Assembly: GCF_024198235.1 (NCBI RefSeq)
Contig: NZ_JAKCFB010000027.1
Coordinates: 1 to 64,000, forward strand
From: Myxococcus dinghuensis
GTDB lineage: Bacteria > Myxococcota > Myxococcia > Myxococcales > Myxococcaceae
Direction: 5' to 3'
DNA: 64,000 nucleotides
The notes beneath the pieces are model-generated. The model was not told the origin of the DNA and did no database searches. It saw only the letters and a list, made by a program, of their open reading frames with translations. This document shows positions 7,908-16,951 of the stretch, one piece after another (within the stretch, counting starts at the first letter, position 1; every line of letters begins with the position of its first letter). A program made the translations under genes and the position numbers.

Positions 7908-9298
7908 ACATCGTCGCACTGGCTTCGCGCAACGTGTTGCGCAACGCGCGCCGCTCCGCCCTCACGGTGGTGGCGCTCGTCGTCGGCACCCTGGCCATCC
8001 TGGTGTTCGGCGGGTACGTCAACGACAACGTCCAGGGGTTGCAGACCATCACCGTGCGCCAGCACGGCCATCTGCAGCTCGTCCGCAAGGACTACCTCGA
8101 CTTCGGCCGCGGGGACGTGGGGCGCTTCTCCATCCGCGACTACGAGACGCTGCTCGCCACGCTGCGGAGCGACCCCGTCCTCGCGCCCATGCTCGCCGTC
8201 GCCACGCCGGTGCTCAACGTGGAGGGCACGGCGGGCAACTTCTCCGCCGGGGCCTCCAGCAGCTTCTCCGGCAAGGGCGTCATCCCCTCCGAGTACCTGT
8301 CCCTGCTGGCGTGGGATGGGTTCGGCGTGCGCATCCCCCCGGGCCGGTCGGCGCTGAAGGCCGAGCTCCCGGACGGCGGCATCATCGGCTTCCGGATGGC
8401 GCAGCTGCTGGCCCTGTGCGGCCCGCTGGGGCTCAAGGACTGCAAGACGCTGCCCCCGCGCCGCGTCGCCAGCGCCCAGGAGGAGTCCCTCCCCGAGGAC
8501 ATCGCGGCGCTGGGCCTGGCCGAGCAGCCCACCGCTCCCGAGGGAGACGCCAAGGCTCCGGCGACCATCGAGCTGCTGGCCGCGTCGCCTGGCGGGCTGC
8601 CCAACGTGGTGCGCATGTCCGTCCTCCAGGCGGAGCGGCAGGTCATCCGGGACATCGACGCCATCTACGTGGCCATGCCGCTGTCCCTGGCGCAGCGGCT
8701 GGTGTTCGGCCCGGACGAGCACGCCGTCTCCGCCATCGTCATCCAGTTGAAGCGGACGGACCTGATGGAGGCCGCGCGCGCCCGGGTGAGCGAGCTGGTG
8801 AAGGGCTCCGGAGACCTGGAGGTGCTGACGTTCTTCCAGGTGAGCCCGGTCTACGAGCAGATCGTCGCCAGCTACACGTCCGTCTTCACCTTCATCGCGG
8901 TGCTGATGGGCTTCATCGCCCTGTTCTCCATCGCCAACGCCATCAACATGGCGGTGGGCGAGCGCATCGGAGAGATCGGGACGCTGCGCTCCCTGGGCTT
9001 CCAGCGGGGCACCATCCGGGGAATCTTCGTCCTCGAGGGCGCGCTGCTCGGCCTGTTCGGCACGCTCATCGGCGCGGGGGTGTCCATCCTCGTGCAGGTG
9101 GGGCTGCATGCCGGCCGCTTCACGTGGACGCCTCCGGGCCGCTCCTCGCCCATCCCGCTGCGCGTGGACGTGCTGGGCAACCCCACGCTGATCCTCGCGA
9201 CGGTGGTCGGGCTGTCGCTGGTGGCCTGCCTGTCCGCGCTGTGGCCCGCGAACCGCGCGGCGCGGATGGAAGTCACGGAGGCGCTGCGCCATGCGTGA
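7904..9298 (+). CDS. FtsX/MacB-like ABC transporter permease
   Basis: The 464-aa permease has the MacB/LolCE architecture: one N-terminal helix (about 15-38), a large periplasmic domain (about 40-320) and three C-terminal helices within the FtsX domain (about 325-350, 375-400, 425-450), including GEIGTLRSLGFQRGTIRGIF, a typical FtsX stretch. It overlaps the ATPase gene by 4 bp and the LolA-like gene by 8 bp. With only one permease gene the transporter would be a homodimer, as in MacB. Substrate unknown; a lipid, lipoprotein or small product is plausible. Confidence 0.88.
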   Translation: MNIVALASRNVLRNARRSALTVVALVVGTLAILVFGGYVNDNVQGLQTITVRQHGHLQLVRKDYLDFGRGDVGRFSIRDYETLLATLRSDPVLAPMLAVATPVLNVEGTAGNFSAGASSSFSGKGVIPSEYLSLLAWDGFGVRIPPGRSALKAELPDGGIIGFRMAQLLALCGPLGLKDCKTLPPRRVASAQEESLPEDIAALGLAEQPTAPEGDAKAPATIELLAASPGGLPNVVRMSVLQAERQVIRDIDAIYVAMPLSLAQRLVFGPDEHAVSAIVIQLKRTDLMEAARARVSELVKGSGDLEVLTFFQVSPVYEQIVASYTSVFTFIAVLMGFIALFSIANAINMAVGERIGEIGTLRSLGFQRGTIRGIFVLEGALLGLFGTLIGAGVSILVQVGLHAGRFTWTPPGRSSPIPLRVDVLGNPTLILATVVGLSLVACLSALWPANRAARMEVTEALRHA

Positions 9299-10073
9299 GG
9301 CCCTGCTGCGTGCCGCCACCGCGGCGCTGCTCGTCCTGGTCGCGACGCCTGCCCTGGCGGCGGAGTCCGCGCAGGAGCTGCTCGCGCGCGCCGACGCCGT
9401 CCGCAACCCCGACCGCGACTTCTCCGTCACCACCACGCTGACGGAGTACCGCGCGGGCAAGCGCGTCGACACCTCCACGCTCGTCGTCTACTCGAAGTTC
9501 GCGGCGGACAACGCGCAGTACAACAGCCTCATCCGCTACACCCAGCCCCGCCGCGACCTGGGCAAGCTCATCCTGCGCAACGGCATGGAGGTCTGGTTCT
9601 ACGACCCCGCCAGCAAGGCGAGCGTCCGCGTGTCGCCCCAGGCCCGCTTGCTGGGACAGGCGTCCAACGGCGACGTGATGAACACGAACCTCGCCAAGGC
9701 CTACACCGCCGAGGCCGTGGGGCGCGAGACGCTCGAGGACGACACGAAGCAGAAGCGCACGTGCGTGAAGCTCAAGCTCGTCGCGCAGCGCAAGGACGTG
9801 GCCTACGCCCGGGTCGACTACTGGGTCGACGAGGAGAACGGCCGGCCCCTCAAGGCCCAGTTCTTCACCACCGAGGGACGGCTCCTGAAGACGGCCTTCT
9901 TCCGCAAGTTCGAGACGGCGCTGGAGCGCGAGCGTCCCACGGAGACCGTCATCATCGACGGGCTCGACACCCAGTGGATCACCGTCATGCGGGCGTCGAA
10001 CTTCCAGTGGCGCGAGATTCCGAAGACCTGGCTCCAACGCGACTACCTGCCTCGCTTCCGAGGAGAAGAGTAG
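9291..10073 (+). CDS. LolA-like outer membrane lipoprotein-sorting family protein
   Basis: The 260-aa protein starts with a signal peptide (MREALLRAATAALLVLVATP then ALA) and is predicted periplasmic. The body (YNSLIRYTQPRRDLGKLILR, WFYDPASKASVRVS, VDYWVDEENGRPLKAQFF) matches the LolA_like family (PF17131-type), a half-barrel fold that can carry acyl chains or lipids across the periplasm. It overlaps the permease by 8 bp and is followed after 8 bp by a predicted outer-membrane barrel. Such proteins often sit beside RND or FtsX-type transporters plus an outer-membrane barrel, so I infer a periplasmic shuttle for this system. Confidence 0.82.
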   Translation: MREALLRAATAALLVLVATPALAAESAQELLARADAVRNPDRDFSVTTTLTEYRAGKRVDTSTLVVYSKFAADNAQYNSLIRYTQPRRDLGKLILRNGMEVWFYDPASKASVRVSPQARLLGQASNGDVMNTNLAKAYTAEAVGRETLEDDTKQKRTCVKLKLVAQRKDVAYARVDYWVDEENGRPLKAQFFTTEGRLLKTAFFRKFETALERERPTETVIIDGLDTQWITVMRASNFQWREIPKTWLQRDYLPRFRGEE

Positions 10074-10081
10074 CCCTGGCC

Positions 10082-11728
10082 ATGCGCGGCGACACCGTGA
10101 CAACCGCGCGCCCGACGCGCACGCTGCGGACGCTCCCCTGCGTCGCGCTCCTCCTGCTCGCCACGCCCGGCGACGCGCAGGACACGGCCCGCACCGCCTC
10201 GCCCGCCACGAACGCGTCGCCAGCGTTCTCCTCGCTGAACGCGCAGCCCGCATTCTCCGCACCGAACGGCACGCAGGTGCCGCCCACCACGGACGGAGCT
10301 CCCGTGCTCTCATCCACGGGCGGCGTCCCTGAGCTTCCCTCCACAGACGGGGCACCTGAGCTGCCCGCCACGGACGGAATGCCTGAGCTGCCCGCGACGG
10401 ACGCGATGCCCGAGCTGCCCGCGACGGACGGTATGCCGGAGCTGCCGGTGACGGACGCGATGCCCGAGCTCCCGCCTGGGCTCGACCTCCCGCCGGAGGT
10501 GCCGGACCTCCCCCCCGCCGACGAGGACGCGCCCATCGCCTGGGGGCTCGAGGCGCAGCTCTGGCTCCAGCGCCTCACCCAGCGCCCCACGCCCATCTCC
10601 GAGGACACCCGCGCCGCGCACGTCGGGCGCGTGGTGCTCGACTTCCGCCGGGAGTGGCAGCCGGGACGTCGTTGGACCGTGGGCCTGTCGAACCAGTGGC
10701 AGGGCACGCTCGGCCTGCGCGCCGGGGACGAGGGCCGCGACTTCGACAGCGCGCTCAACAACCTGCGCGAGCTGTGGGTCCGCTGGCAGGTGGGCGACGA
10801 CGCCCATCCGCTCTTCTTCGACGTCGGACGCGTCAACATCCGCAATGGCGTGGGCAGCGGTTACAGTCCCACTGACTTTTTCAAAGCAGGCGCTGTCCGC
10901 CAACCTCTCTCGTTGGATCCAAACGCCTTCCGGCTGAACCGGCTGGGCACCGTGGTGGCGCTGGCGCAGTACCTCCACGAGAGCGGCGCGTGGACCGCCG
11001 CGCTCGTGCCGCCGCTGAGCACGCAGGACCCGATGCTGGAGGGTCCCTGGTATTCGCCGGCGCTCCACCGCACGAATCGGGACGCGGCCTTCTACGCGAA
11101 GTGGGCGCCCCAGGTGCGCGAGTGGCTGTCGCTCGACGTGCTCCTGCTCGCCCGCGTGGAGGAGCGTCCGCGACTCGGCGTCAACCTGTCCGCGCTGCTC
11201 GGGGATGCCTGGGTGTTCAACGCCGAGGGACTCGTCGGGGGCTGCCACCGGCTCGGAGGCCCCGACACACCCGACCTCGGCTACGGCTGGTGCACGCGGT
11301 GGGCCGCGAACGTGATGTGGACACTGCCGCTGGGCATCGAGCTGACGGTGGAGCAGCAGTTCGCCAGCGACGCGCTCGGCGCGGACGCATGGCGCCAATG
11401 GCGGGGCGTCGCCGACGCGCGGCTGCGGACACTGGCGGGCATGCGCGCGCAGCGCTCGTTCGAGCTGGAGCCGATGCTGCGCCACGGGTCCTTCGCGCGG
11501 CTCGCGTGGCGCGACGCCTTCGACGTCCGGGGCCTGGAGCTGTCGAGCTTCGTCCAGGTCAACAACCTCGATTGGAGCGGGCTCACACAGCAGGCGGTGT
11601 CCTGGAGCCCGTGGACCGACTGGTCCGTGGGCGGGCAGTTCCAGCAGTACTTCGGAGCACGAGACAGCGAGTACGGCTCGGCCTCGACCACGAGCCGGCT
11701 GAGCCTGTTCCTGAGCAGACGGCAGTGA
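10082..11728 (+). CDS. Predicted outer-membrane beta-barrel protein with PELP repeats
   Basis: The 548-aa protein has an N-terminal signal peptide (TLPCVALLLLATPGDAQ), a low-complexity region (about 35-145) including seven 9-residue repeats of the type ATDGMPELP, and a C-terminal region of alternating polar/hydrophobic strands rich in W, Y and F (LEAQLWLQRLTQRP, FQQYFGARDSEYGS, ending LSLFLSRRQ) that looks like a porin-type barrel. The strands resemble DUF1302-like proteins that accompany LolA-like/transporter genes. The start ATG 10082 is chosen for the signal peptide and the upstream GGAGAAGAG. I do not recognise a specific family; the barrel call rests on pattern and context. Confidence 0.65.
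   Translation: MRGDTVTTARPTRTLRTLPCVALLLLATPGDAQDTARTASPATNASPAFSSLNAQPAFSAPNGTQVPPTTDGAPVLSSTGGVPELPSTDGAPELPATDGMPELPATDAMPELPATDGMPELPVTDAMPELPPGLDLPPEVPDLPPADEDAPIAWGLEAQLWLQRLTQRPTPISEDTRAAHVGRVVLDFRREWQPGRRWTVGLSNQWQGTLGLRAGDEGRDFDSALNNLRELWVRWQVGDDAHPLFFDVGRVNIRNGVGSGYSPTDFFKAGAVRQPLSLDPNAFRLNRLGTVVALAQYLHESGAWTAALVPPLSTQDPMLEGPWYSPALHRTNRDAAFYAKWAPQVREWLSLDVLLLARVEERPRLGVNLSALLGDAWVFNAEGLVGGCHRLGGPDTPDLGYGWCTRWAANVMWTLPLGIELTVEQQFASDALGADAWRQWRGVADARLRTLAGMRAQRSFELEPMLRHGSFARLAWRDAFDVRGLELSSFVQVNNLDWSGLTQQAVSWSPWTDWSVGGQFQQYFGARDSEYGSASTTSRLSLFLSRRQ
10286..10474 (+). repeat. Seven tandem 27-bp coding repeats
   Basis: Seven imperfect in-frame 27-bp units encode 9-residue repeats with consensus (S/A/V)TDGxPELP, inside the N-terminal region of the barrel protein. 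The fourth to seventh copies are the most alike (ATDGMPELP, ATDAMPELP), which suggests recent slippage or unequal exchange. They probably form an extended periplasmic or surface linker. Confidence 0.8.
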
Positions 11729-11761
11729 GGTCGGCATGAGCGCGGACAGCGGAGCATCGAG

Positions 11762-12688
11762 ATGATTGGGATTGCTGCGACGGCCTACGCCCTGGCGAAG
11801 ACGGCGGACACGGTGGACGCGTGGTGCACCTCGCTCGCGGTGGACGAGGAGCGCCGACAGACGCTCCTGCGCAACGGCGCCAACCACTTCCACCGCGCCG
11901 AGCACGACGGGCTCGTCGACCTGGGGCGTGACGCCATCTCCCGCGCGCTCGCGGCGGGCGGCGTCGAGGCCCGGGAGGTGGACGCGCTCGTCGTCTGCCA
12001 CACCTCGCCGCTCAGCTCGATGCCCATGCCGTACACCCTGGCGGGCACGCTGAGGAAGGCGTGCGGCCTGTCCCGTGCCTACGCGCTGGGCATCACCCAG
12101 CAGCAGTGTGTCTCCTCCCTGCACGCGCTGCGGGTGCTGGACGCGCTGTTCACCCGGCACACCGCGTGGCGCTCCGCGCTGGTGGTCACCGCGGACATGA
12201 TCGTTCGCGAGGAGTACCGGCTGGTGGGCGACGCGGGCGTCCACTCCGACGCGGCCTCCGCCATCCTCGTGCGCCGGGACGCACCGGGACGCGTGCGCGG
12301 ACTGCAAACCTACAACGACCCGCGCGTGGCGCAGGGCGTGCTGCCGGACTCGCTCTACCGGACGGACACGAACTACGTCTGGACGCTCATCTCCGTCATC
12401 CGGCGCGTGCTCAAGGCCGCGGCGGTGGAGCCCGGGGAGCTGGCCAGCCTCCTGCCCCACAACGTGAACCTCCAGGTCTGGCGGCAGGTGGTGGGCTCGC
12501 TGTCCCTGCCGGAGGACAGGCTCTACGACGGCAACTTCGGCCGCGTGGGCCACGCGTTCGGCTCGGACGCCATCATCAACATCTCCGACGCGGACGTGCT
12601 GCGCCGCCCGGGCCGTCACCTGGTGTTCTCCAGCGGGATCGGCGGCTGCTTCGGAGGCTTCATCCTCGACTCCGGCGGGGCGCCATGA
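11762..12688 (+). CDS. KAS III-like ketoacyl synthase, Cys and His present
   Basis: The 308-aa thiolase-fold enzyme is of the FabH/KAS III group. The nucleophile is Cys116 in GITQQQCVSSLHAL. The His of the triad is probably His233 in LLPHNVNLQVW. The usual Asn motif (GNTSAAS in FabH) is replaced by GHAFGSDAII, with His264, a variant seen in secondary-metabolism KAS III-like enzymes that condense or transfer acyl groups. The protein is short for the family (about 320-340). It is the first gene of the operon, 33 bp after the barrel gene, with CGGAG about 10 nt before the ATG; the stop overlaps the next start (ATGA). It is probably a catalytically active condensing or acyl-transfer enzyme acting on a carrier-bound substrate. 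Confidence 0.82.
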   Translation: MIGIAATAYALAKTADTVDAWCTSLAVDEERRQTLLRNGANHFHRAEHDGLVDLGRDAISRALAAGGVEAREVDALVVCHTSPLSSMPMPYTLAGTLRKACGLSRAYALGITQQQCVSSLHALRVLDALFTRHTAWRSALVVTADMIVREEYRLVGDAGVHSDAASAILVRRDAPGRVRGLQTYNDPRVAQGVLPDSLYRTDTNYVWTLISVIRRVLKAAAVEPGELASLLPHNVNLQVWRQVVGSLSLPEDRLYDGNFGRVGHAFGSDAIINISDADVLRRPGRHLVFSSGIGGCFGGFILDSGGAP

Positions 12689-13347
12689 ACACGCCCCCGG
12701 TCCCTACCCTCCCGGGCACGCGGCTGCCCCGGATGGAGCTGCTGCGCTTCACGTCGGAGCACCTCGACGCGGTCGGCGCGTGGATGACCCCGCCGGGTGT
12801 GCGCTGCTGGCTGGACTTCGGCAACGGGCGACAGGAGCTGTCGCGCCGGGAGCTCTTCCTGCTGCTCACCAGTCCCCGCGTGTACGCCCGGCTGTTCCGG
12901 CTGCCCGGCGAGGGCGCCCCGCTGGGCCTCGTCTGCCTGAACAACATCGACGACCAGATGGGCGCGATGGAGGTGTGGGTCGTGCGCGACGGGACGGTGC
13001 GGCGCACGGTCCGCAACGACGTGGCGGGCGCCATCATCGGGGTGATGGCGTCGGGGTTCCTGGACCATGGCCGGCAGGTGGCCAACTCCTGGGTGGTGGC
13101 GTCGAACCGCGCGTCCATCTACCTGCACAACGTGGTGGGGATGCGCCGCTCCGGCGTCCAGCGCTCGCGCCACGTCGTCGACGGGCAACGCCAGGACCGC
13201 TGGACCTACGACATGACGCTCGCCGATTTCGGGGAGCTGTATCCCGACGTCGTCTCCGAGCAGGGCAGGACGTTCCGGGGCCTCCAGGCCGCGCCCACGC
13301 CCGCCCTCCCATCCACGCACGGCGCGCCGGAGGCCGCCCATGACTGA
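12685..13347 (+). CDS. GNAT-family N-acetyltransferase-like protein
   Basis: The 220-aa protein shows a GNAT-like pattern: an N-terminal strand and helix (LRFTSEHLDAVGAWM), a central conserved region (RNDVAGAIIGVMASGFLDHG) and the C-terminal helix/strand VVASNRASIYLHNVVGMRRS that resembles the NxxAIxLYxxxGF segment of GNATs. The Q/RxxGxG/A acetyl-CoA loop is not obvious, so the donor could be a different acyl thioester, possibly acyl-ACP, and activity is inferred. It overlaps the first KAS III gene by 4 bp and the second by 8 bp, so it belongs to the pathway. It may acylate an amine in the product or intermediate. Confidence 0.7.
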   Translation: MNTPPVPTLPGTRLPRMELLRFTSEHLDAVGAWMTPPGVRCWLDFGNGRQELSRRELFLLLTSPRVYARLFRLPGEGAPLGLVCLNNIDDQMGAMEVWVVRDGTVRRTVRNDVAGAIIGVMASGFLDHGRQVANSWVVASNRASIYLHNVVGMRRSGVQRSRHVVDGQRQDRWTYDMTLADFGELYPDVVSEQGRTFRGLQAAPTPALPSTHGAPEAAHD

Positions 13348-14329
13348 GCAGACATCCCCCACGCCGGTGGGCATCACGGACGCCGCCTACCACCTGCCGG
13401 GTCCCGCCATCGACATCGTCGAGTGGGCTTCCTCGCGAGGCGTCGACCCGCAGCTCGTGCAGGAGCTGCTCGCCAACGGGTGCCGCTACTTCCACGAGGG
13501 CCCCGAGCACTCCGACGCGGAGCTCATCGCCGGAGCCATCGACCAGCTCGCGGCGAGGGGCGCGCGCCTCTCCGACGTGCGCTACCTCGTGCACGCGCAC
13601 ACCCAGGCCTTCAGCATGCCGGCGCCCCCCAGCTCGCTGCTCACGGAGCTGGTGCGGCGCTACGGCATGTCGCCCCGCCTGTGCTTCTCCGTAGGCCACA
13701 TCGCCTGCGCGGGCGTGGTGGGCGCGATGGACTGGGCCGCGCGGTTGCTCGCGGACGACGACGACGCCCGCTACGCGCTGGTCGTCACCTCCGACCGCGT
13801 CTTCGGCAAGGCGAAGCACCGCATCCGCCAGGACGCGGGCATCCAGAGCGACGGCGCGTCCGCGGTGCTGCTCGCGAAGGAGGACCTGCGCTGCCGCGTC
13901 GGAGCCGTCAGTTACAAGAACTTCGCCGAGCTCCACGAAGGGCCGAGCAATCCCAGGACGACGGAGATGATTGGCCGCTACACGTGGCTGCACACGAAGC
14001 TGCTCTTCGAGGAGCACAGCCAGGCCACGGGCATCCCCCTGCGGGAGTACGGCCAGTTGCTGCCCATCAACGCCGACCGGCACTACTGGGTGCAGATCGC
14101 CGACACGCTGGGCCTGCCCGACACCGCGTTCTTCCTGGAGAACATCCGCGAGCGCGGTCATGCCTGCTCGAACGACTTCGCGGTGAACCTCGTCGACCGG
14201 GGCTTCCCGCTGCTGGCCCAGGGGCGCGCGGTCGCCTCGTGCGGACAGTCCAACGTGGGCGCCTACGCGGTCATCACGCTGCTGCCCCCGTCCCACGGGG
14301 CGACGGCGCAGGGAGCGGGCACGCCATGA
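13340..14329 (+). CDS. KAS III-like protein, Cys present, His replaced
   Basis: The 329-aa thiolase-fold protein is a paralogue of the gene at 11762. The nucleophile region reads SVGHIACAGVVGAMDW, giving Cys123. In the region that matches LLPHN of the first paralogue it reads LLPINADRHYW, so the usual catalytic His appears as Ile243 (my alignment by eye). The later RGHACSNDFAVNL keeps the His of the GHAFGSD variant. A Cys without the His might still accept an acyl group but would be a poor decarboxylative condensing enzyme, so acyltransfer or non-decarboxylative chemistry is possible. It overlaps both neighbours (8 bp and 4 bp). Confidence 0.78.
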   Translation: MTEQTSPTPVGITDAAYHLPGPAIDIVEWASSRGVDPQLVQELLANGCRYFHEGPEHSDAELIAGAIDQLAARGARLSDVRYLVHAHTQAFSMPAPPSSLLTELVRRYGMSPRLCFSVGHIACAGVVGAMDWAARLLADDDDARYALVVTSDRVFGKAKHRIRQDAGIQSDGASAVLLAKEDLRCRVGAVSYKNFAELHEGPSNPRTTEMIGRYTWLHTKLLFEEHSQATGIPLREYGQLLPINADRHYWVQIADTLGLPDTAFFLENIRERGHACSNDFAVNLVDRGFPLLAQGRAVASCGQSNVGAYAVITLLPPSHGATAQGAGTP

Positions 14330-15417
14330 AGCACGTCCTCCGCATCGCCTCGCTGGGGGTCTTCATCCCCCCGAGCGCCGACCACACGAACCTGCTCGGG
14401 ACCACGCTCCACACGGGCTACCGGCAGTTGCTCGACGCCGCGGGCTCGCGCTCGCGCCCGCCCACCGTGCGACGCGGCGGCACGCTCATCCTGGGCGAGC
14501 GCTACTCCGCGCCCACCGCCGCCGCCGAGAAGGAGCGCAGCAGCGAGCTGGCCTCGCGGGCCGTGGGGGACGTGCTCACCGCGGAGCCGTCCACCGCGCC
14601 CCATGTCCGCTCCATCCTCCATGCGCAGTGCTCGCTGGACCAGCAGGTGCTGGGCTCCGCCTGCCTGCGCGTCGAGCACGACCACTTCCGCCACGCGAAG
14701 CGGGCGATGAGCATCGGCCAGCTCGGCACCGCGGGCGTGCCGACGGTGTTCCAGCTCGCGGCCATGGACACCCGGGCGGGCCACCTCGCGTGTGTCTCCG
14801 CCTCCGACAAGTGGATCGCGCCGTTCTTCCGACGTGTCCCGGGGCTCGCCACCTACGCGGACGCCTCGGCCGCCAGCATCGTGGCCGCCAACGGCCTCGT
14901 GGCCGCGCCCATCGCCGAGGTCGAGGACCTCGTCGCCTCCTGCCGACCACCTGGGCACGACCTGTGGACGGCGCCCGCGCCGCAGCAACTCGAGCACGTG
15001 CGCGCCCACGCCGAGCAGTGCATCCACCAACTGCTCTCGCGGCACCCGGACGTGGAGCGCGCGGCGCTGTCGCTCGCGGGAGACACCTTCGAGCAGGACC
15101 TGAACACGCGGCTGGCCGAGGCCTCGGGAATCGGCGGGGTGCTCGAGGCCCCCGTCCCGGGCATCCACCTGTCGAGCGCCTCGCCCCTCGTGGCGCTGCG
15201 TTCCGCCATCGCGCAAGCCGTGAAGGCAGGCACATCCCGGCGGGTCGTCATCTGGACGGCGTCACCGGCGGGGCATGCCGGCGCGATGCTGGTCCGCTGC
15301 GCGCCGGACGCCGTCGCGACACCGACGGGCTGGACGAGCCGCCTCTCCTTCCCATCCACCGCGGACCACGGGGGCGTCGCCCACGCGGGTCAGGCCATTT
15401 CCGGGAGTGTGTCATGA
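14326..15417 (+). CDS. KAS III-like protein without the catalytic Cys
   Basis: The 363-aa protein follows the KAS III layout: SIGQLGTAGVPTVFQLAAMD aligns with the nucleophile loop of the second paralogue, and Thr135 occupies the Cys position. The region matching the catalytic His reads ALSLAGDTFEQD, also without His. It still has the DASAASIVAANG strand typical of the thiolase fold. It is thus probably a non-catalytic partner, as chain-length-factor-like subunits are in other ketosynthase pairs, or it has an altered chemistry. It is translationally coupled (ATGA overlaps) to the genes on both sides. Confidence 0.72.
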   Translation: MKHVLRIASLGVFIPPSADHTNLLGTTLHTGYRQLLDAAGSRSRPPTVRRGGTLILGERYSAPTAAAEKERSSELASRAVGDVLTAEPSTAPHVRSILHAQCSLDQQVLGSACLRVEHDHFRHAKRAMSIGQLGTAGVPTVFQLAAMDTRAGHLACVSASDKWIAPFFRRVPGLATYADASAASIVAANGLVAAPIAEVEDLVASCRPPGHDLWTAPAPQQLEHVRAHAEQCIHQLLSRHPDVERAALSLAGDTFEQDLNTRLAEASGIGGVLEAPVPGIHLSSASPLVALRSAIAQAVKAGTSRRVVIWTASPAGHAGAMLVRCAPDAVATPTGWTSRLSFPSTADHGGVAHAGQAISGSVS

Positions 15418-16667
15418 GCAAGATGCTGATCCTCGCGCGGGGAGATGGACGCGCGTTCATCGGACTCCAGGGGCGGTCCATCCTCGAGGGGCTGCCCTTC
15501 CCCGTCGTCGTCTTCGTGGACAAGGCCAACGTGGAATACTTCCCGGGCGTGGACACGGAGGTCGTCCGCTGGCGCAACCCGGATGACATCAGCAAGGCCG
15601 CGGCAAAGCGCCACGCCGAGCACGGCATCTTCGCCGTCGCCACCCTGGACGAGCAGATGGTCGACCTGGCCGCGCGCCTGCGCACCGAGCTGGGCGTCGG
15701 CGGCGCCCGTCCCGAGGAGGCCCGGCGCTTCCGCGACAAGGTCCTGATGAAGAAGCTCCTGCGCGAGGCGGGCGTCCGCGTCCCCGAACACGCGAGCTGC
15801 GCGGACCGGGCCGCCGTCGAGGCGCTGCTGGCGAAGCACCGCCGGCTGGCCCTCAAGCCCGTGGACGGCCAGGGCTCACGAGACGTCTCCTTCGCCGCTT
15901 CGCCGGAGCAGCTCGACGCCTGGTACGCCAAGAACCTCCCGTCCGCGTCGTTCGAGGCGGAGGAGTTCATCGACGGCGTGCTCTACCACGTCAACGCCAT
16001 CGTCCGGGACGGCGTGCCCCTGGTCACCGCGAGCGCACCGTACCTGCCGGGCATGGCCAACATCGACTTCGCCGCCGGCACGCCCTTCGTCAGCGTCATG
16101 CTCACCGAGGGTGAGCTGAAGGAGCGGCTCGAGGCGCTCTCCACGCGCGTGGTGGAGGTGCTGCGGCTCGGCAACGGCGTGACCCACATGGAGTGCTTCG
16201 TCACGGCCCAGGGGGAGATCGTCTTCCTGGAGATCGCCGCGCGGCCCGGTGGCGGCGGCATCGTCCTGATGATGGAGGGGCAGTACGGCGTCAACTACTC
16301 CCAGGCGCTGCTGTTGCTCGAGGGTGGACGTGGCGACCTCATCCCGCCCATCGGGATGAGGGCCGGCCAGACGCACGGGCTGATGGGCTTCCGCCAGCCG
16401 GTCGCCGGCTTCGTCAAGCGCGCGGCGACGCCCGACATGTTCAGCGAGCCGTGGATCCACCACGTGCGCATCGACCTGGAGCTGGAGAAGTTCCAGGCGC
16501 CCGCGTCGCACTGCACGGACTTCACCGGCCTGCTCATCTTCTCCTCCCGCGACACCGCGGAGTTCGACGCGCGCAGGACCGCCCTCTTCGAGCGGTACCA
16601 CGCGGCCCTCGAAATCAAGCCGCTCCAAGCCAGTCCTCCCCCCAACCCGAAGGGACCGAACCCATGA
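15414..16667 (+). CDS. ATP-grasp carboxylate-amine/thiol ligase
   Basis: The 417-aa ATP-grasp enzyme activates a carboxylate as an acyl phosphate and joins it to an amine or thiol. Visible features: an N-terminal pre-ATP-grasp Rossmann-like region (1-100), RFRDKVLMKKLLREAGV (about 103-120), the ATP-binding lysine in LALKPVDGQGSRDVS, the hinge EEFIDGV and the metal-binding signature FLEIAARPGGGGIV (about 265-280). Immediately downstream, with a 4-bp overlap, is an acyl carrier protein, which suggests that the carrier's phosphopantetheine thiol or an amine on it is the acceptor. BtrJ of butirosin biosynthesis is an ATP-grasp that loads glutamate on the carrier BtrI; a similar loading role here is an inference. 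Confidence 0.85.
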   Translation: MSKMLILARGDGRAFIGLQGRSILEGLPFPVVVFVDKANVEYFPGVDTEVVRWRNPDDISKAAAKRHAEHGIFAVATLDEQMVDLAARLRTELGVGGARPEEARRFRDKVLMKKLLREAGVRVPEHASCADRAAVEALLAKHRRLALKPVDGQGSRDVSFAASPEQLDAWYAKNLPSASFEAEEFIDGVLYHVNAIVRDGVPLVTASAPYLPGMANIDFAAGTPFVSVMLTEGELKERLEALSTRVVEVLRLGNGVTHMECFVTAQGEIVFLEIAARPGGGGIVLMMEGQYGVNYSQALLLLEGGRGDLIPPIGMRAGQTHGLMGFRQPVAGFVKRAATPDMFSEPWIHHVRIDLELEKFQAPASHCTDFTGLLIFSSRDTAEFDARRTALFERYHAALEIKPLQASPPPNPKGPNP

Positions 16668-16951
16668 CAACCCAGGCAGACGCAGCGAGCACCCCCTCCG
16701 CGGACGACCTCGTCGACAAGCTCCGAGCCGTGGTCATCGAAGTGCTCAAGCTGGAGATTCCGCCGCAGGAGCTGGCCGGCAACACCAACCTGTACGAGCT
16801 GGGCCTCGAGTCACTGAACGTCGTGGTGCTGCTGTCCGCGCTGGAGAAGGCGTTCGACATCGTCATCGACGTGGAGGACCTGTCCGCGGACCTGTTCGGC
16901 CGCTGGGACGACCTGGTCGCGTTCGTGAGGGGCAAGGTTGATGCCCGCTGA
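16664..16951 (+). CDS. Acyl carrier protein
   Basis: The 95-aa carrier protein has the phosphopantetheine attachment motif LGLESLNVVVLL with Ser50, and the acidic helix II surroundings typical of ACPs. Helix III continues with the segment IDVEDLSADLF. It probably carries the intermediates of this operon. The ATG is preceded by GAAGGGA and overlaps the ATP-grasp stop by 4 bp; its own stop overlaps the next gene by 11 bp. No phosphopantetheinyl transferase is encoded nearby, so activation must use an enzyme encoded elsewhere. Confidence 0.93.
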   Translation: MTTQADAASTPSADDLVDKLRAVVIEVLKLEIPPQELAGNTNLYELGLESLNVVVLLSALEKAFDIVIDVEDLSADLFGRWDDLVAFVRGKVDAR

